A stretch of 37,649 bases of DNA from an uncultured Bacteroidota bacterium (lineage in GTDB: Bacteria; Bacteroidota; Bacteroidia; AKYH767-A; 2013-40CM-41-45). The notes beneath the pieces are model-generated. The model ran no database searches. It saw nothing but the letters and a program-made list of their open reading frames with translations, and had not been told where the DNA came from. The translations under genes were made by a program, and so were the position numbers. Numbering within the stretch: position 1 is the stretch's first letter; the number at the start of each line of letters is the position of its first letter. This document shows positions 16,852 through 26,800 of this stretch, piece after piece. The DNA lies in assembly GCA_937871435.1 (NCBI GenBank), contig CALMQM010000096.1, positions 1-37,649 on the forward strand. The letters are read 5' to 3'.

Positions 16852-19302
16852 ATGAAAATATCTTACAACTGGCTTAAAAAATATTTACCTGTCACACTCC
16901 CTGCCGGGGAAACTGCACATTTGCTTACGCATTGCGGCTTAGAAGTAGAAGGGATAGAATCTTTTCAATCCATGAAAGGTGGACTTGAAGGACTTTTTGT
17001 TGGCGAGGTAAAAACTTGCACAAAGCATCCAAATGCTGATAAGCTCAGCCTCACCACAGTTGATACAGGCGATGGGACTCTGCTTTCAATTGTATGCGGT
17101 GCTCCGAATATAGCAGCCGGCCAGAAAGTAATCGTAGCAAAAGTAGGCGCCACTTTATATCCGGTTACCGGTGAACCATTTGAAATAAAGAAGTCGAAAA
17201 TTCGCGGAGAATTGTCTGAAGGAATGATTTGCGCAGAGGATGAGATCGGACTCGGTACTTCCCATGCCGGCGTGATGGTACTTCCTCAGGATACACGCAT
17301 CGGAATGCCGGCAGCGGAATATTTTAAAATTGAAAATGACCAGGTTTTCGAAATCGGACTTACACCAAACCGTGCGGATGCTGCTTCACATCTGGGGGTA
17401 GCAAGAGATTTGTATGCTGTCTTGATAAATAAATCCTCAACAGATACATCCGCAGTTCCTCCTGTTACTCGTGTTGCAGTGGATACATTCACAATTGACT
17501 CAAATGCATTGCCTGTCAAAGTGGAAGTGCAGGATCCCATTGCCTGTCCTCGTTATTCTGCCATTACCATCAGCGGAGTGCAGGTGGGAGAATCTCCTGA
17601 ATGGTTGAAAAACCGTTTACGGTCTATCGGTGTTGGACCGATCAACAATATTGTTGACATCACCAATTTTGTTCTGCATGAATGTGGTCAGCCACTGCAT
17701 GCTTTTGATGCTGCTGCCATTAAAGGAAATAAAGTTGTAGTTCGTTCTGCCCGGGAAGGCGAAAAGTTTGTGACATTGGATCAGGTAGAAAGAACATTGG
17801 TTCTTGGCAACCTTATGATTTGTGATGAAGAAAAGCCTATGTGCCTGGCAGGTGTTTTTGGAGGAATTGGTTCCGGAATCAGTAATACTACTACAAATGT
17901 TTTTCTGGAAAGTGCCTATTTTAATCCTGCTTCCATTCGAAAAACGAGCAAGCTTCATGGATTGAAAACTGATGCCTCTTTTCGTTTTGAGAGAGGAACA
18001 GATCCGGAAATGACTTTGTATGCATTGAAACGTGCCGCTTTGCTTATCCGTGAAATCGCGGGCGGAAAAATCAGTTCAGAAATAATTGATATTTATCCTG
18101 AACCTATTTTACCCGGAGAAATTGTATTGAATTACAATTACCTGAATCGTTTTTCGGGGGAAGAGCTGGATAGAAATAAAGTGAAGAAAATTCTTCTTGC
18201 TCTCGGACTTGAGATAGTTTCTGAAGATGCCGGTAGCGCTGTACTCCGGGTTCCTACATTTAAAGTGGATGTTACGCGTCCGGTGGATGTTGTCGAAGAA
18301 ATTCTGCGTGTGTATGGATACAATAACATTCCGATTCCGAAAAAACAGAATGTGTCATTGCCGGCCATTGTTGATTTTGACCGCGATAAACTGCTGAATA
18401 AAGTTAGCGATTACCTCGCGTCAAATGGATTTAATGAAATTTTATCCAACTCTCTTTCTAAAAGTCGTTATACTGAACTCGCCGGATGGAATGCGGAACA
18501 GAATGTGAAAGTTCTCAATCCGCTTAGCCAGGATCTCGAAATATTGCGCAGAAATATGTTGTATACCGGACTCGAAGCAATAGAATACAACAGAAACCGT
18601 AAGCATTCAGATCTGCGTTTGTTTGAATTCGGAAAAACGTATTCCAAAGAAGATTCAAAATACAAAGAGTTCTACCATTTGTCATTATTCATCAGTGGTA
18701 GAAAAAGTGAAGAAAGATGGAACGGCGATACTTCTCCTGTAAGTTTTTATTTTCTCAAATCATACGTTGAGAATTTGCTTCGGATCTGTGGTGTTGGTTC
18801 TTCTAATCTGAACACAGAAGTTTATGCCGATACATTTTTCGCATCCGGATTACAAATAAAGACTGGAAATAAAGTATTGGTGACTTTTGGAAGTATTAAA
18901 AAGAATCAACTCAAGCCTTTTGATATTTCGAACGAAGTTTTTTATGCTGATTTTGACTGGGATGCACTGATTAAAATTGCCGGCAAAAAATCCGTTCAGT
19001 ATGTGGAGGTATCAAAATTTCCTGTAGTCAGAAGAGACTTGTCAATGTTGATTGATCGCCAGGTTACCTATGCGCAGATCGAAGCCATTGCATACAAAAC
19101 TGAAAGAAAGTTGCTGCGTGAATTGCGACTCTTCGATGTATACGAAGGAGAAAAAATTGAAGCCGGGAAAAAATCTTATGCTGTTACATTTTTGTTGAAT
19201 GACGATGAACAGACACTCACGGAGAAACAGATTGATAAAACGATGGAGCGATTAATGCTCGCTTTGGAAAAAGAAGCAGGAGCGGTTATTCGTAAAGGGT
19301 AG
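16852..19302 (+). CDS. pheT: Phenylalanine-tRNA ligase, beta subunit
   Basis: An 816-residue PheT, the usual length for bacteria. It starts KISYNWLKKYLP; the EMAP/OB-type tRNA-binding domain (about 40-150) contains GLFVGEVKTCTKHPNADKL and IVCGAPNIAAGQKV; the B3/B4 editing domain contains NIVDITNFVLHECGQPLHAFD; the B5 domain and the catalytic-like fold follow; and the C-terminal anticodon-binding FDX-ACB domain holds KFPVVRRDLSMLID. With PheS it charges tRNA-Phe in the cytoplasm. pheS is not adjacent, so the subunits are encoded apart here. I chose ATG at 16852 over an in-frame TTG two codons upstream. It is convergent with yajQ, with only 14 bases between the stops and no terminator hairpin with a T-run. 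Confidence 0.97.
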   Translation: MKISYNWLKKYLPVTLPAGETAHLLTHCGLEVEGIESFQSMKGGLEGLFVGEVKTCTKHPNADKLSLTTVDTGDGTLLSIVCGAPNIAAGQKVIVAKVGATLYPVTGEPFEIKKSKIRGELSEGMICAEDEIGLGTSHAGVMVLPQDTRIGMPAAEYFKIENDQVFEIGLTPNRADAASHLGVARDLYAVLINKSSTDTSAVPPVTRVAVDTFTIDSNALPVKVEVQDPIACPRYSAITISGVQVGESPEWLKNRLRSIGVGPINNIVDITNFVLHECGQPLHAFDAAAIKGNKVVVRSAREGEKFVTLDQVERTLVLGNLMICDEEKPMCLAGVFGGIGSGISNTTTNVFLESAYFNPASIRKTSKLHGLKTDASFRFERGTDPEMTLYALKRAALLIREIAGGKISSEIIDIYPEPILPGEIVLNYNYLNRFSGEELDRNKVKKILLALGLEIVSEDAGSAVLRVPTFKVDVTRPVDVVEEILRVYGYNNIPIPKKQNVSLPAIVDFDRDKLLNKVSDYLASNGFNEILSNSLSKSRYTELAGWNAEQNVKVLNPLSQDLEILRRNMLYTGLEAIEYNRNRKHSDLRLFEFGKTYSKEDSKYKEFYHLSLFISGRKSEERWNGDTSPVSFYFLKSYVENLLRICGVGSSNLNTEVYADTFFASGLQIKTGNKVLVTFGSIKKNQLKPFDISNEVFYADFDWDALIKIAGKKSVQYVEVSKFPVVRRDLSMLIDRQVTYAQIEAIAYKTERKLLRELRLFDVYEGEKIEAGKKSYAVTFLLNDDEQTLTEKQIDKTMERLMLALEKEAGAVIRKG

Positions 19303-19316
19303 GAACGAACCGGGAA

Positions 19317-19805
19317 TTACCGGTAATTGTCATATTGTAAAGGAATCCCAACCGGAGATTTTTCCATCAATGTAATTATTTCCTGCAAGTCGTCGATTTT
19401 TTTTCCGGTAACTCGAACTTGTTCATCCATAATGGAAGCCTGAACTTTCTTTCCGCTGTCTTTGATTATTTTAACAATCTTCTTGGCGGTATCTTTATCG
19501 ATTCCCTGCTTCACTTTGATGTCCTTCTTCACCATGTTTCCGGAAGCATAGATTTCTTTACCAAAATCCAGTGATTGTGTATCGAGTCCCTGCTTTACCA
19601 TTCGCGAAATGATAATGCCTTCAACTGTTTTCATTCGCATATCATTCTCCGTTAACACATGAATCATCATCTCTTTTTTGTCGAGTTCAATAGTTGTTTT
19701 GGAATGATTGAAATCAAAACGATTGGTGATTTCTTTGCTGGCAACGTTAATTGCATTGTCGAGGCGCTGTAAATCAGTTTTACTTACAATATCGAATGAA
19801 GGCAT
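19317..19805 (-). CDS. yajQ: YajQ family cyclic-di-GMP-binding / nucleotide-binding protein
   Basis: A 162-residue YajQ (formerly UPF0234) protein, covering the full family length. It begins MPSFDIVSKTDLQRLDNAIN, followed by EITNRFDFNHSKTTIELD, and ends with QVRVTGKKIDDLQEII and GIPLQYDNYR, all diagnostic of the family. Members fold as two ferredoxin-like domains; some Xanthomonas and Pseudomonas homologues bind cyclic-di-GMP and affect transcription. Whether this one binds cyclic-di-GMP is not visible from the sequence. It is convergent with pheT and has no operon partner on its strand within 200 bases. Confidence 0.93.
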   Translation of the reverse strand: MPSFDIVSKTDLQRLDNAINVASKEITNRFDFNHSKTTIELDKKEMMIHVLTENDMRMKTVEGIIISRMVKQGLDTQSLDFGKEIYASGNMVKKDIKVKQGIDKDTAKKIVKIIKDSGKKVQASIMDEQVRVTGKKIDDLQEIITLMEKSPVGIPLQYDNYR

Positions 19806-20012
19806 AACAGGGATGGAGGGTTAGATGTATCAGCGGAAGGTGAAAGTGAATCAGAGGGCTAATTTACAGGATTTCCTGCAAATTGTTCGAAATGAAATAT
19901 AGGCTCGTAAAATGAATTCAAACTTTTGGATTTTGGCTTAACTTTCACCGAAATTCAATAGAGGAGAAAGGTCATTTTACTTCCATCCGGAATGGGTTTT
20001 CTTTCAAAACCG

Positions 20013-20020
20013 TATATTTG
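20013..20020 (+). promoter_or_regulatory. Possible -7 box (TATATTTG) before the FG-GAP cargo gene
   Basis: TATATTTG fits TAnnTTTG but ends only 3 bases before the ATG at 20024, which would make the message leaderless or start inside the gene. There is no TTG at the right distance. Either a leaderless message or a chance match. Confidence 0.25.
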
Positions 20021-20023
20021 AAC

Positions 20024-22297
20024 ATGAGAAAAATTATTTCACTTCTGTTGTGCATGCAGATCGGAGTTTTCTTTACTGTGGCTCAAAACAGATTCGATCG
20101 TAACGATACTATTCCTGTTTACATTGGGGGTGTTCCTTTATTAAATCCATGGGCAGGTGGAATTAATTTTCCTCTTATGAGTGAGATTGATTTGAATGGT
20201 GACGGTCTCCATGATATATTTATATACGAGCGCGACAATAACAGAATTCTTACTTTTTTGAATAATGGTGATACGACAGTGAATGCCTGGAGATATGCAC
20301 CACAATACGCACGGCAATTTCCACCGGTAAATAAATGGGCTTTTCTGTATGATTACAATTGTGATGGGAAAGCGGATTTTATGACATTGTCCAGTGTCCT
20401 TCCATCAGGAATTGCTATTTATCGAAACGATTACACTCCCGGCAATGGACTTCAGTGGACACTTGTCAATCCATTTGTGTCGGAGACGTTCGGTGCGATT
20501 ACAACAAATATTTTTGCCAGTGGTGTTTCGCTTCCTGCATTTAGTGATATTGACAATGATGGTGACATGGATATTCTCGGGTATAATTCTGTTCCTGATG
20601 GAAGAATTATCTATCACCAGAATCTCTCAATGGAAACTTATGGTGTTTGCGATTCATTGAAATTTAATTATGCCTCCGGTTGTTGGGGAAATTTTGCCTT
20701 GCTTATCGGAGGCACGAATTCAGTTGGCTGCTTTCATTGTCCATGCCGGATTGCTGCTCCCGGATCAGGTGCAACTTATGATAAAGCAGAGCCTGAGACA
20801 GTGATCTATGATCCCACTGAAGCTGCACGCAGAGATGATACAATCTCCAGTATTTTTCCGATTGATCTGGACGGTGATGGTGCCAAAGAATTGTTGGTTG
20901 GTGACATCTCTTCTCAGAATACTCTCATGATTCGCAATGGCGGAACCGCTTCTGCTGCAGAGATGGTAACTGAAGATACTTCTTATCCAAGCGCGGATGT
21001 TCCTGCTTTGTTTAACGGGTTTCACTTTCATGCTTACATAGATGTGAACAATGATGGCAAGAAAGATTTGATTGTAATGCCAAGTGAATACGAGAATCTT
21101 CACGGACTCTGGTGGTACAGAAATTCAGGAACGAATGATCACCCGAGTTTTCATTTTCAGGGAGCGTCATTTCTTCAGGATAATATTCTTGACGTTGGAG
21201 AAAATGCCAGCCCTGTAGTGTATGATTATGACAACGACGGGTTGAATGACCTGGTGGTGGGAGCAAGTGTTTACGATAATTCATTGTTAGCATACAAAAC
21301 CGGATTATATCTTTTTAAAAATACAGGCACAACTTCTAATCCTCGATTTGACCTGATGACGAATGATATTGCAAACATTAGCTCTCTCAATTATACCGCT
21401 CCATTGTATCCCGCGTTTGGTGATATGGATGGTGATGGTGATAAGGATATGATTCTGGGAACAGACGATGGTAAGTTGCAATACTTCAACAACGCCGGTG
21501 GTGCCGGGAATCCATCTAATTTCCAGTTAGCCGTTCCCAATTACATGAGCATTGATATCGGTGGAGTGAGCACTCCCCAAATTATAGATCTTAACAGAGA
21601 TGGATTGTTGGATTTGGTAATTGGCGAAAAAAATGGTTTCGTTAACTATTATCAAAACACCGGAACCACAAGCAGTGCATTTTTCTCGAATGTTCCTACC
21701 AATGATACTTTAGGTTGTATAGTCCGTCAGGCAGGAGGTTTTCCGGATGGTTATACTGTTCCATTTGTTTATGACACAGCGGGAAAATACCGCATGATGG
21801 TTTCCAACATGGCTGGTAATATTTTCTTGTATAGCAATATCGACAATAACATCGGGGGTTGTTTTGCACTTGTAGATTCTGTGTTTCGCCCTGCGGAATC
21901 TTACCGCATCAAATACAATTTGACTGTGAGTGGTGGTGATTTGAATGGCGACAATTTAACTGATCTTGTTGTCGGACAGGCTCCTGGTGGTGTACAGGTT
22001 TTTTTCATGCATGATCCATTTGTCGGTGTGCAGGAAACAAATAATATAAAGGCCACTTTTGATCTCTTCCCGAATCCGGCACGAGATTATTTCAAATTAC
22101 ATTTCTACCATGTATCTCCGTCGGCCTTCAATGAATTGAATGTGTTCGATAATCTTGGAAAGAAAATTCTTTCACAGAAAGTGAGTGGTGAAGAAATGAA
22201 TGTATCTACGGATGGCTGGCCGGCTGGAATTTATTTTGTACAACTAAATAATTCAGAATCCAGTAGCAGCATCAAACTAATGGTGCAACACAAATAA
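20024..22297 (+). CDS. Secreted FG-GAP/VCBS-repeat protein with type A T9SS sorting domain
   Basis: A 757-residue secreted protein. Residues 1-20 form a signal peptide (cleavage near TVA|Q). The body has at least eight FG-GAP/VCBS calcium-loop motifs: DLNGDGLHD (about 56), DIDNDGDMD (174), DLDGDGAKE (280), DVNNDGKKD (339), DYDNDGLND (400), DMDGDGDKD (466), DLNRDGLLD (521) and DLNGDNLTD (639). These are usually arranged as an integrin-like beta-propeller with bound calcium. The C-terminus (DLFPNPARDYFKLHFY ... PAGIYFVQLN) is a type A sorting domain for type IX secretion. I chose ATG at 20024, giving a clean signal peptide, over a TTG two codons upstream. Function unknown; binding or adhesion is plausible from the fold. 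The next gene is convergent, 25 bases away. Confidence 0.85.
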   Translation: MRKIISLLLCMQIGVFFTVAQNRFDRNDTIPVYIGGVPLLNPWAGGINFPLMSEIDLNGDGLHDIFIYERDNNRILTFLNNGDTTVNAWRYAPQYARQFPPVNKWAFLYDYNCDGKADFMTLSSVLPSGIAIYRNDYTPGNGLQWTLVNPFVSETFGAITTNIFASGVSLPAFSDIDNDGDMDILGYNSVPDGRIIYHQNLSMETYGVCDSLKFNYASGCWGNFALLIGGTNSVGCFHCPCRIAAPGSGATYDKAEPETVIYDPTEAARRDDTISSIFPIDLDGDGAKELLVGDISSQNTLMIRNGGTASAAEMVTEDTSYPSADVPALFNGFHFHAYIDVNNDGKKDLIVMPSEYENLHGLWWYRNSGTNDHPSFHFQGASFLQDNILDVGENASPVVYDYDNDGLNDLVVGASVYDNSLLAYKTGLYLFKNTGTTSNPRFDLMTNDIANISSLNYTAPLYPAFGDMDGDGDKDMILGTDDGKLQYFNNAGGAGNPSNFQLAVPNYMSIDIGGVSTPQIIDLNRDGLLDLVIGEKNGFVNYYQNTGTTSSAFFSNVPTNDTLGCIVRQAGGFPDGYTVPFVYDTAGKYRMMVSNMAGNIFLYSNIDNNIGGCFALVDSVFRPAESYRIKYNLTVSGGDLNGDNLTDLVVGQAPGGVQVFFMHDPFVGVQETNNIKATFDLFPNPARDYFKLHFYHVSPSAFNELNVFDNLGKKILSQKVSGEEMNVSTDGWPAGIYFVQLNNSESSSSIKLMVQHK

Positions 22298-22322
22298 AGG
22301 GCACCTCTGAAATTGTAAAAAA

Positions 22323-23732
22323 TTAATTTTCCCTGATCAGCAATTCAGCCAGTTGTTTCGCCTGATTGCGTAATTCGGGTACTGCTGTACTCTCCCACAA
22401 TCTTCCTTTTAGTAAAGAGCCAAGAGTGAAAAGTTGTCTGGAAGGTCTTCCGTCTTTTTGAATTATACTGCCTTCAACATTTGCATGAATACCCAGGCGC
22501 ATGTCATCTGCCAGGATCAGTTCCCGTTTGATCAGATTTTGAAAAAGAAGTGAATTGAATTTCGTAATGTCTGTCTGTGGTCCGGTACAATTGATAACTC
22601 TTGCAACATGCAACTTTTCTTCCTGTTGTTCTTTTCTCCTTCGGATTTTTAAAGTAAGCAAACCATTTTCTTCATACGCGTCAAGAATACGACCGGCAAT
22701 AATTTCCAGTTTACCGTTTTCAATTAACTGCTGAATCTGAGTGTGGATTGTGCCGGGTAAACGATGCCGGGCTACTCCCCAGAGATGGCGGACGTGCGAC
22801 ATGAATCGTTGCTTGTCTTTCAATTCAAGAGATTGCCAGATTTCCGGAGTCTTCGATCTAACCGCATCCACAACTGTTTCTCCGCTTTCTCCATGTTGCC
22901 AGGCTTTGTGAACGAATTTTCTGAACAGTTGAAAAAGTTTATCCAATTCGTAGGGAGGTGCCAGTTCGTCCAAAATCTCACGCTGCGGATGGTGTGGACG
23001 ATGCGCAAGAATATTGAAGCCTTTCGGTGAAAGAGCATAAATTTTATTCTGAAAATTTTTCTCGTGTAATCCTAATACAACATCCACCATTGTAAGACCA
23101 GTACCAATGATACAGACAGGAGACTGGTTGTCAAGCCCTGTTACAGATTCTTCATTCCAGGGATTGGGAAAATAAAGACGGCTGCTTAGTCCATCCATAC
23201 CATTCATCGCATTGTGACCTGGAAGGTGATTGCCTGTGGCTATCACTACTTTGTGTGCCAGTACAGAAGAGCCATCACGACAAAAGATTCTGTAGTGATC
23301 ACCTTCCTGCTGCATGTCTGTCGCTTCTGAATGTGTGAAATAAACATTGACATGATGAGGAAGATGAATGAGTGCATCACGGTATACTTCAGAAAGGTAT
23401 TGACCGTAAATATTCCTTGATAAATATTGAAATGGAAGTTCGTCCGCAGTGTATTGCGTACATGTTCCGGATTGTATACACCATTTTACAAAATGATCAG
23501 GCTGATCAGGAAAAGCACTCATGTTACGCGCCTCTACATTCAATACATGTTTGTTTGAATATGTAGCATATGCAACTCCTTTTGCCATCAACTCATCTTT
23601 GTGAATCAGGGTAATATGCAACGGTTTGATTGCTGACTTCAACAGATTTACAAGTGTCATGACGCCGCAAAATCCGCCACCAATGATGGCAACGTGTAAA
23701 GCATGCGAGGATTGGGAAGTAGAAGGGCTCAT
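22323..23732 (-). CDS. FAD/NAD(P)-binding protein, YdhS-like (COG4529-type)
   Basis: A 469-residue flavoprotein of the group often described as uncharacterised FAD/NAD(P)-binding proteins. The N-terminal FAD motif is VAIIGGGFCGVMTL (about residues 14-27), followed by KGVAYATYSNKHVLNVEARNMSAFPDQP, a stretch characteristic of this group. A second dinucleotide motif VCIIGTGLTMVDVVLGL is near residue 210, and VINCTGPQTDI closes the FAD fold. The architecture suggests a flavin-dependent oxidoreductase or N-hydroxylating-type monooxygenase relative, but no substrate can be named. It stands alone: convergent with the FG-GAP gene at its end, and 285 bases downstream of aconitase on the same strand behind a terminator. 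Confidence 0.8.
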   Translation of the reverse strand: MSPSTSQSSHALHVAIIGGGFCGVMTLVNLLKSAIKPLHITLIHKDELMAKGVAYATYSNKHVLNVEARNMSAFPDQPDHFVKWCIQSGTCTQYTADELPFQYLSRNIYGQYLSEVYRDALIHLPHHVNVYFTHSEATDMQQEGDHYRIFCRDGSSVLAHKVVIATGNHLPGHNAMNGMDGLSSRLYFPNPWNEESVTGLDNQSPVCIIGTGLTMVDVVLGLHEKNFQNKIYALSPKGFNILAHRPHHPQREILDELAPPYELDKLFQLFRKFVHKAWQHGESGETVVDAVRSKTPEIWQSLELKDKQRFMSHVRHLWGVARHRLPGTIHTQIQQLIENGKLEIIAGRILDAYEENGLLTLKIRRRKEQQEEKLHVARVINCTGPQTDITKFNSLLFQNLIKRELILADDMRLGIHANVEGSIIQKDGRPSRQLFTLGSLLKGRLWESTAVPELRNQAKQLAELLIREN

Positions 23733-23968
23733 AAGCGCAAAAAATCTTGTCTGTAGATTGCTTAAAGAACGAAAGGATTAGCGAATTGTTGAATATTTAC
23801 GAATGTACATATTTTTTTTAGCCATTGCTAAATCCTTTTTTCAAATACAGGGGTAAAACAGAAAAAAACTATACAGCTTTGCAATGAGAAGAATCAGGTG
23901 TGAATGGAAAGTGCTGGTTCTTAATCAAAGATTATTTTTCTGTATTTAACATTAAAAAAAATCGGGCA
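23733..23968. other. Intergenic stretch between the flavoprotein gene and the aconitase terminator
   Basis: A strongly AT-rich stretch with no credible reading frame. It must contain the promoter of the flavoprotein gene on the minus strand, but I see no exact TAnnTTTG box near the start. No RNA gene recognised. Confidence 0.5.
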
Positions 23969-24009
23969 AAAAAAAAATGCTGCCGGATCTCCGACAGCAT
24001 TTTTTTTTG
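23969..24009 (-). terminator. Rho-independent terminator after aconitase
   Basis: Stem ATGCTG/CAGCAT (23977-23982 and 23995-24000) continued by CGG/CCG (23984-23986 and 23991-23993) with one mismatch, flanked by an A-run on the left and a T-run on the right, so the minus-strand transcript ends in a U-run. It starts 9 bases after the aconitase stop. Confidence 0.88.
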
Positions 24010-24017
24010 TTCCGGCA

Positions 24018-26285
24018 TTATGCGTTTACCTGGGAACGAATAATATTCAGTGCACCACCTGCTTTAAACCATTCGATCTGGTTTTCGTTGTATGTGTGAT
24101 TGACAGGAAATTGTTCACTCTTACCGTCTGCGTGATTCAGTCGAATCGTGAGTTGTTTTCCTGGTGCAAAAGTAGTGAGACCCAAAATGTCGATCACATC
24201 GTCTTCGCGGATTTTGTCGTAGTCTGCTTTGTCAGCAAACGTGAGTGCAAGCATTCCTTGTTTTTTCAGATTCGTTTCATGAATTCTTGCAAAAGATTTT
24301 ACCAAAATCGCCCGAACTCCGAGATGTCTTGGCTCCATCGCCGCGTGTTCACGTGATGAACCTTCGCCATAATTTTCATCACCCACTACTATCGAACCGA
24401 TTCCCGCGGCTTTGTATGCACGTTGTACAACAGGAACTCCGGCATATTCACCTGTCAGTTGATTTTTTACTGAGTCCGTTTTTTCATTGAAGAAATTCAT
24501 CGCTCCAATCAACATATTGTTGGAGATGTTGTCGAGATGACCGCGGAACTTCAGCCAGGGTCCGGCCATTGAAATATGGTCAGTTGTACATTTACCTTTT
24601 ACCTTGATCAGAAGTTTGAGACCATTCAAATCTGTTCCTTCCCATGGACGGAATGCATCGAGTAATTGCAGACGTTCTGAAGTAGGGGAGACCAACACCT
24701 GAACTTTACTTCCGTCTTTCGCAGGTTCCTGATAACCGGCATCTTCAACCGAATATCCTTTCGCAGGAGCCTCCAGTCCTTCCGGAGCTTTCAGTTTTAT
24801 TTTCTCTCCTTTTGAATTAGTGAGTGTATCAGTGATCGGATTAAATGTCAGATCACCGGCGATAGCCAGTGCAGTCACAATTTCAGGAGAAGCAACAAAA
24901 GCGTGGGTGTTCGCATTGCCATCATTACGTTTTGCAAAATTTCTGTTGAAAGAGGTAATGATAGAATTTTTTCTGTTCGGATCAGTCGTATGTCTTGCCC
25001 ATTGTCCGATACATGGTCCGCAGGCATTGGCCAATACCACTCCGCCCATTTTTTCAAATGTTCCAAGGAATCCGTCGCGCTCAACAGTGTAACGCACCAG
25101 TTCGGAACCCGGAGTGATAGTGAATTCCGACTTAGCTTTAATACCGGCATCAACAGCCTGTTTAGCGAGTGAAGCGGCACGCATGATATCTTCATAGGAA
25201 GAGTTGGTGCAGGAGCCAATCAAACCGACTTCTAATGTGGAAGGCCATCCGTTTTCTTTCACTGCGGCAGCAAATTTACTCAGCGGCCAGGCAAGATCTG
25301 GAGTGAATGGTCCATTAATATGTGGTTCGAGTTCATCCAGATTTATTTCAATCACTTCATCGAAATATTTTTCCGGTTGTTCGTAAACTTCTTTGTCACC
25401 TCTCAAATTGGCTGCAACAGTATCGGCAGCATTTGCGATCTCGGTTCTACCGGTGCTCTTCAGGTAATCAGCCATTTTGTTGTCGTAGCAGAAAATGGAA
25501 GTTGTCGCACCGATTTCTGCACCCATGTTGCAGATGGTTCCTTTTCCTGTACAGGATAAACTGTCTGCACCCGGACCGAAATATTCAAGAATTTTATCTG
25601 TCCCGCCTTTTACCGTAAGTATTCCGGCTACTTTCAGAATCACATCTTTTGCAGAAGCCCAACCGTTTAATTTACCGGTGAGTTTCACTCCGATCAGTTT
25701 CGGAAATTTCAATTCCCATGGTAAACCTGCCATCACGTCGCAGGCATCAGCTCCACCAACACCGATGGCAATCATTCCCAATCCTCCTGCATTCACAGTG
25801 TGTGAATCAGTGCCAATCATCATTCCTCCGGGGAAGGCATAATTTTCAAGAATTACCTGGTGAATAATTCCTGCTCCCGGTTTCCAGAAACCAATGCCGT
25901 ATTTGTTAGAAACTGAAGCAAGGAAATCGTATACCTCTTTATTTTTATCCAGAGCAGTATTTAAATCTGCAACAGCTCCTGTTTTTGCCTGTATCAGGTG
26001 ATCGCAATGTACCGTTGACGGAACTGCAACTTTCATTCTACCTGCCTGCATAAATTGCAGCAGTGCCATCTGAGCAGTAGCATCCTGCATGGCCACACGA
26101 TCCGGGTTAAAATCTACATACGATACACCCCGAACAAAAGGCTTGGCGGGCAATCCTTCCGTGAGATGAGAGTAAAGAATTTTTTCTGTCAGCGTGAGCG
26201 GACGGCCCACAAATTTTCTTGCAGCTTCAATACGTGTATTCAACTGCGCGTACACTGCCTGGATCATATCAACATCAAAAGCCAT
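24018..26285 (-). CDS. acnA: Aconitate hydratase (mitochondrial/AcnA-like type)
   Basis: A 755-residue aconitase. The three [4Fe-4S] cysteines lie in [10 protein letters not shown] (about residue 357) and [11 protein letters not shown] (about 420 and 423). [31 protein letters not shown] and [14 protein letters not shown] are substrate and swivelling-domain motifs. It isomerises citrate to isocitrate in the citric acid cycle. Length and wording resemble the mitochondrial-type enzymes (about 750-780 residues) more than the longer bacterial AcnA or AcnB. I chose ATG at 26285 ([12 protein letters not shown]); a GTG-started frame adds 7 residues from 26306. A TACCTTAG sequence on the minus strand about 20 bases upstream is one base from the -7 consensus. 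The gene stands alone and has its own terminator. Confidence 0.95.
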   Translation of the reverse strand: MAFDVDMIQAVYAQLNTRIEAARKFVGRPLTLTEKILYSHLTEGLPAKPFVRGVSYVDFNPDRVAMQDATAQMALLQFMQAGRMKVAVPSTVHCDHLIQAKTGAVADLNTALDKNKEVYDFLASVSNKYGIGFWKPGAGIIHQVILENYAFPGGMMIGTDSHTVNAGGLGMIAIGVGGADACDVMAGLPWELKFPKLIGVKLTGKLNGWASAKDVILKVAGILTVKGGTDKILEYFGPGADSLSCTGKGTICNMGAEIGATTSIFCYDNKMADYLKSTGRTEIANAADTVAANLRGDKEVYEQPEKYFDEVIEINLDELEPHINGPFTPDLAWPLSKFAAAVKENGWPSTLEVGLIGSCTNSSYEDIMRAASLAKQAVDAGIKAKSEFTITPGSELVRYTVERDGFLGTFEKMGGVVLANACGPCIGQWARHTTDPNRKNSIITSFNRNFAKRNDGNANTHAFVASPEIVTALAIAGDLTFNPITDTLTNSKGEKIKLKAPEGLEAPAKGYSVEDAGYQEPAKDGSKVQVLVSPTSERLQLLDAFRPWEGTDLNGLKLLIKVKGKCTTDHISMAGPWLKFRGHLDNISNNMLIGAMNFFNEKTDSVKNQLTGEYAGVPVVQRAYKAAGIGSIVVGDENYGEGSSREHAAMEPRHLGVRAILVKSFARIHETNLKKQGMLALTFADKADYDKIREDDVIDILGLTTFAPGKQLTIRLNHADGKSEQFPVNHTYNENQIEWFKAGGALNIIRSQVNA

Positions 26286-26466
26286 TTTCCTGAGAATTTT
26301 GGGCACTAAGGTAGCTATATTGCATTAAATTATTGGACAAATTGACCTGATATTTTTTCATGATTTTGATGGTAATCCAATTCCGGCATTCAGGATTAAA
26401 CAGTCAGGAAAGTGCAGGAGTGTAAGGTTTAAGTTCATATTCCGTCCTCCTCTTGTCACGGCGGTA

Positions 26467-26474
26467 TAATTTTG
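26467..26474 (+). promoter_or_regulatory. -7 box (TAATTTTG) before a 56-residue reading frame
   Basis: TAATTTTG fits TAnnTTTG and ends 8 bases before the ATG at 26483. No good TTG element is found at 19-21 bases. The distance to the start resembles that of recG and folK. Confidence 0.35.
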
Positions 26475-26482
26475 TATGCAGT

Positions 26483-26653
26483 ATGAAGGAAAGCACGCAC
26501 CGGAATTATTTACGTAATTACTACAAAATCAGAGGGAAAGTGTTTACTGCAACCTTCCTGCTTTTTCAATTGGTCTTTTGCTCCATTTTGCTTTACTACA
26601 TTTTGAAGAAGCATCAGGTAAATCTTGATTTTTTAGGGCAGATTTTTAATTGA
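26483..26653 (+). CDS. Possible single-span membrane microprotein, 56 residues
   Basis: I do not recognise this protein. From ATG at 26483 it has a basic N-terminus (KESTHRNYLRNYYKIRGK), one hydrophobic helix (about residues 19-41, TATFLLFQLVFCSILLYYIL) and a short tail ending GQIFN. The positive-inside rule would place the N-terminus in the cytoplasm. Support for a real gene: a promoter-like box 8 bases upstream, a coherent membrane segment, a hairpin overlapping the stop, and position in an otherwise gene-free 940-base gap. Against: short length, no known family, AT-rich context that readily yields hydrophobic codons. Confidence 0.4.
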   Translation: MKESTHRNYLRNYYKIRGKVFTATFLLFQLVFCSILLYYILKKHQVNLDFLGQIFN

Positions 26654-26669
26654 TGCACCAAGGGTGCAT
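26653..26669 (+). repeat. Perfect hairpin overlapping the stop of the 56-residue frame
   Basis: ATGCACC (26653-26659) and GGTGCAT (26663-26669) pair around a 3-base AAG loop; the first base is the last base of the TGA stop. No T-run follows, so termination would be weak. It may be an mRNA stabiliser or chance. Confidence 0.4.
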
Positions 26670-26800
26670 AACCTTAACATTTCTTCAATTTCTTACAGTA
26701 CATTTCATCCTGAATCCGTCCTTGTGATGGCTCTTTTTCAATCCGTTCATCCGATTACTCAAAGAATTTCTGTTCAAATCAAGTATGTCTTACAACTGAA

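Noticed and set aside
19315-19328. Perfect 14-base palindrome AATTACCGGTAATT over the yajQ stop, between convergent pheT and yajQ
   Set aside because: It has no loop or T-run as a terminator would need, and part of it is coding sequence. Chance is sufficient.
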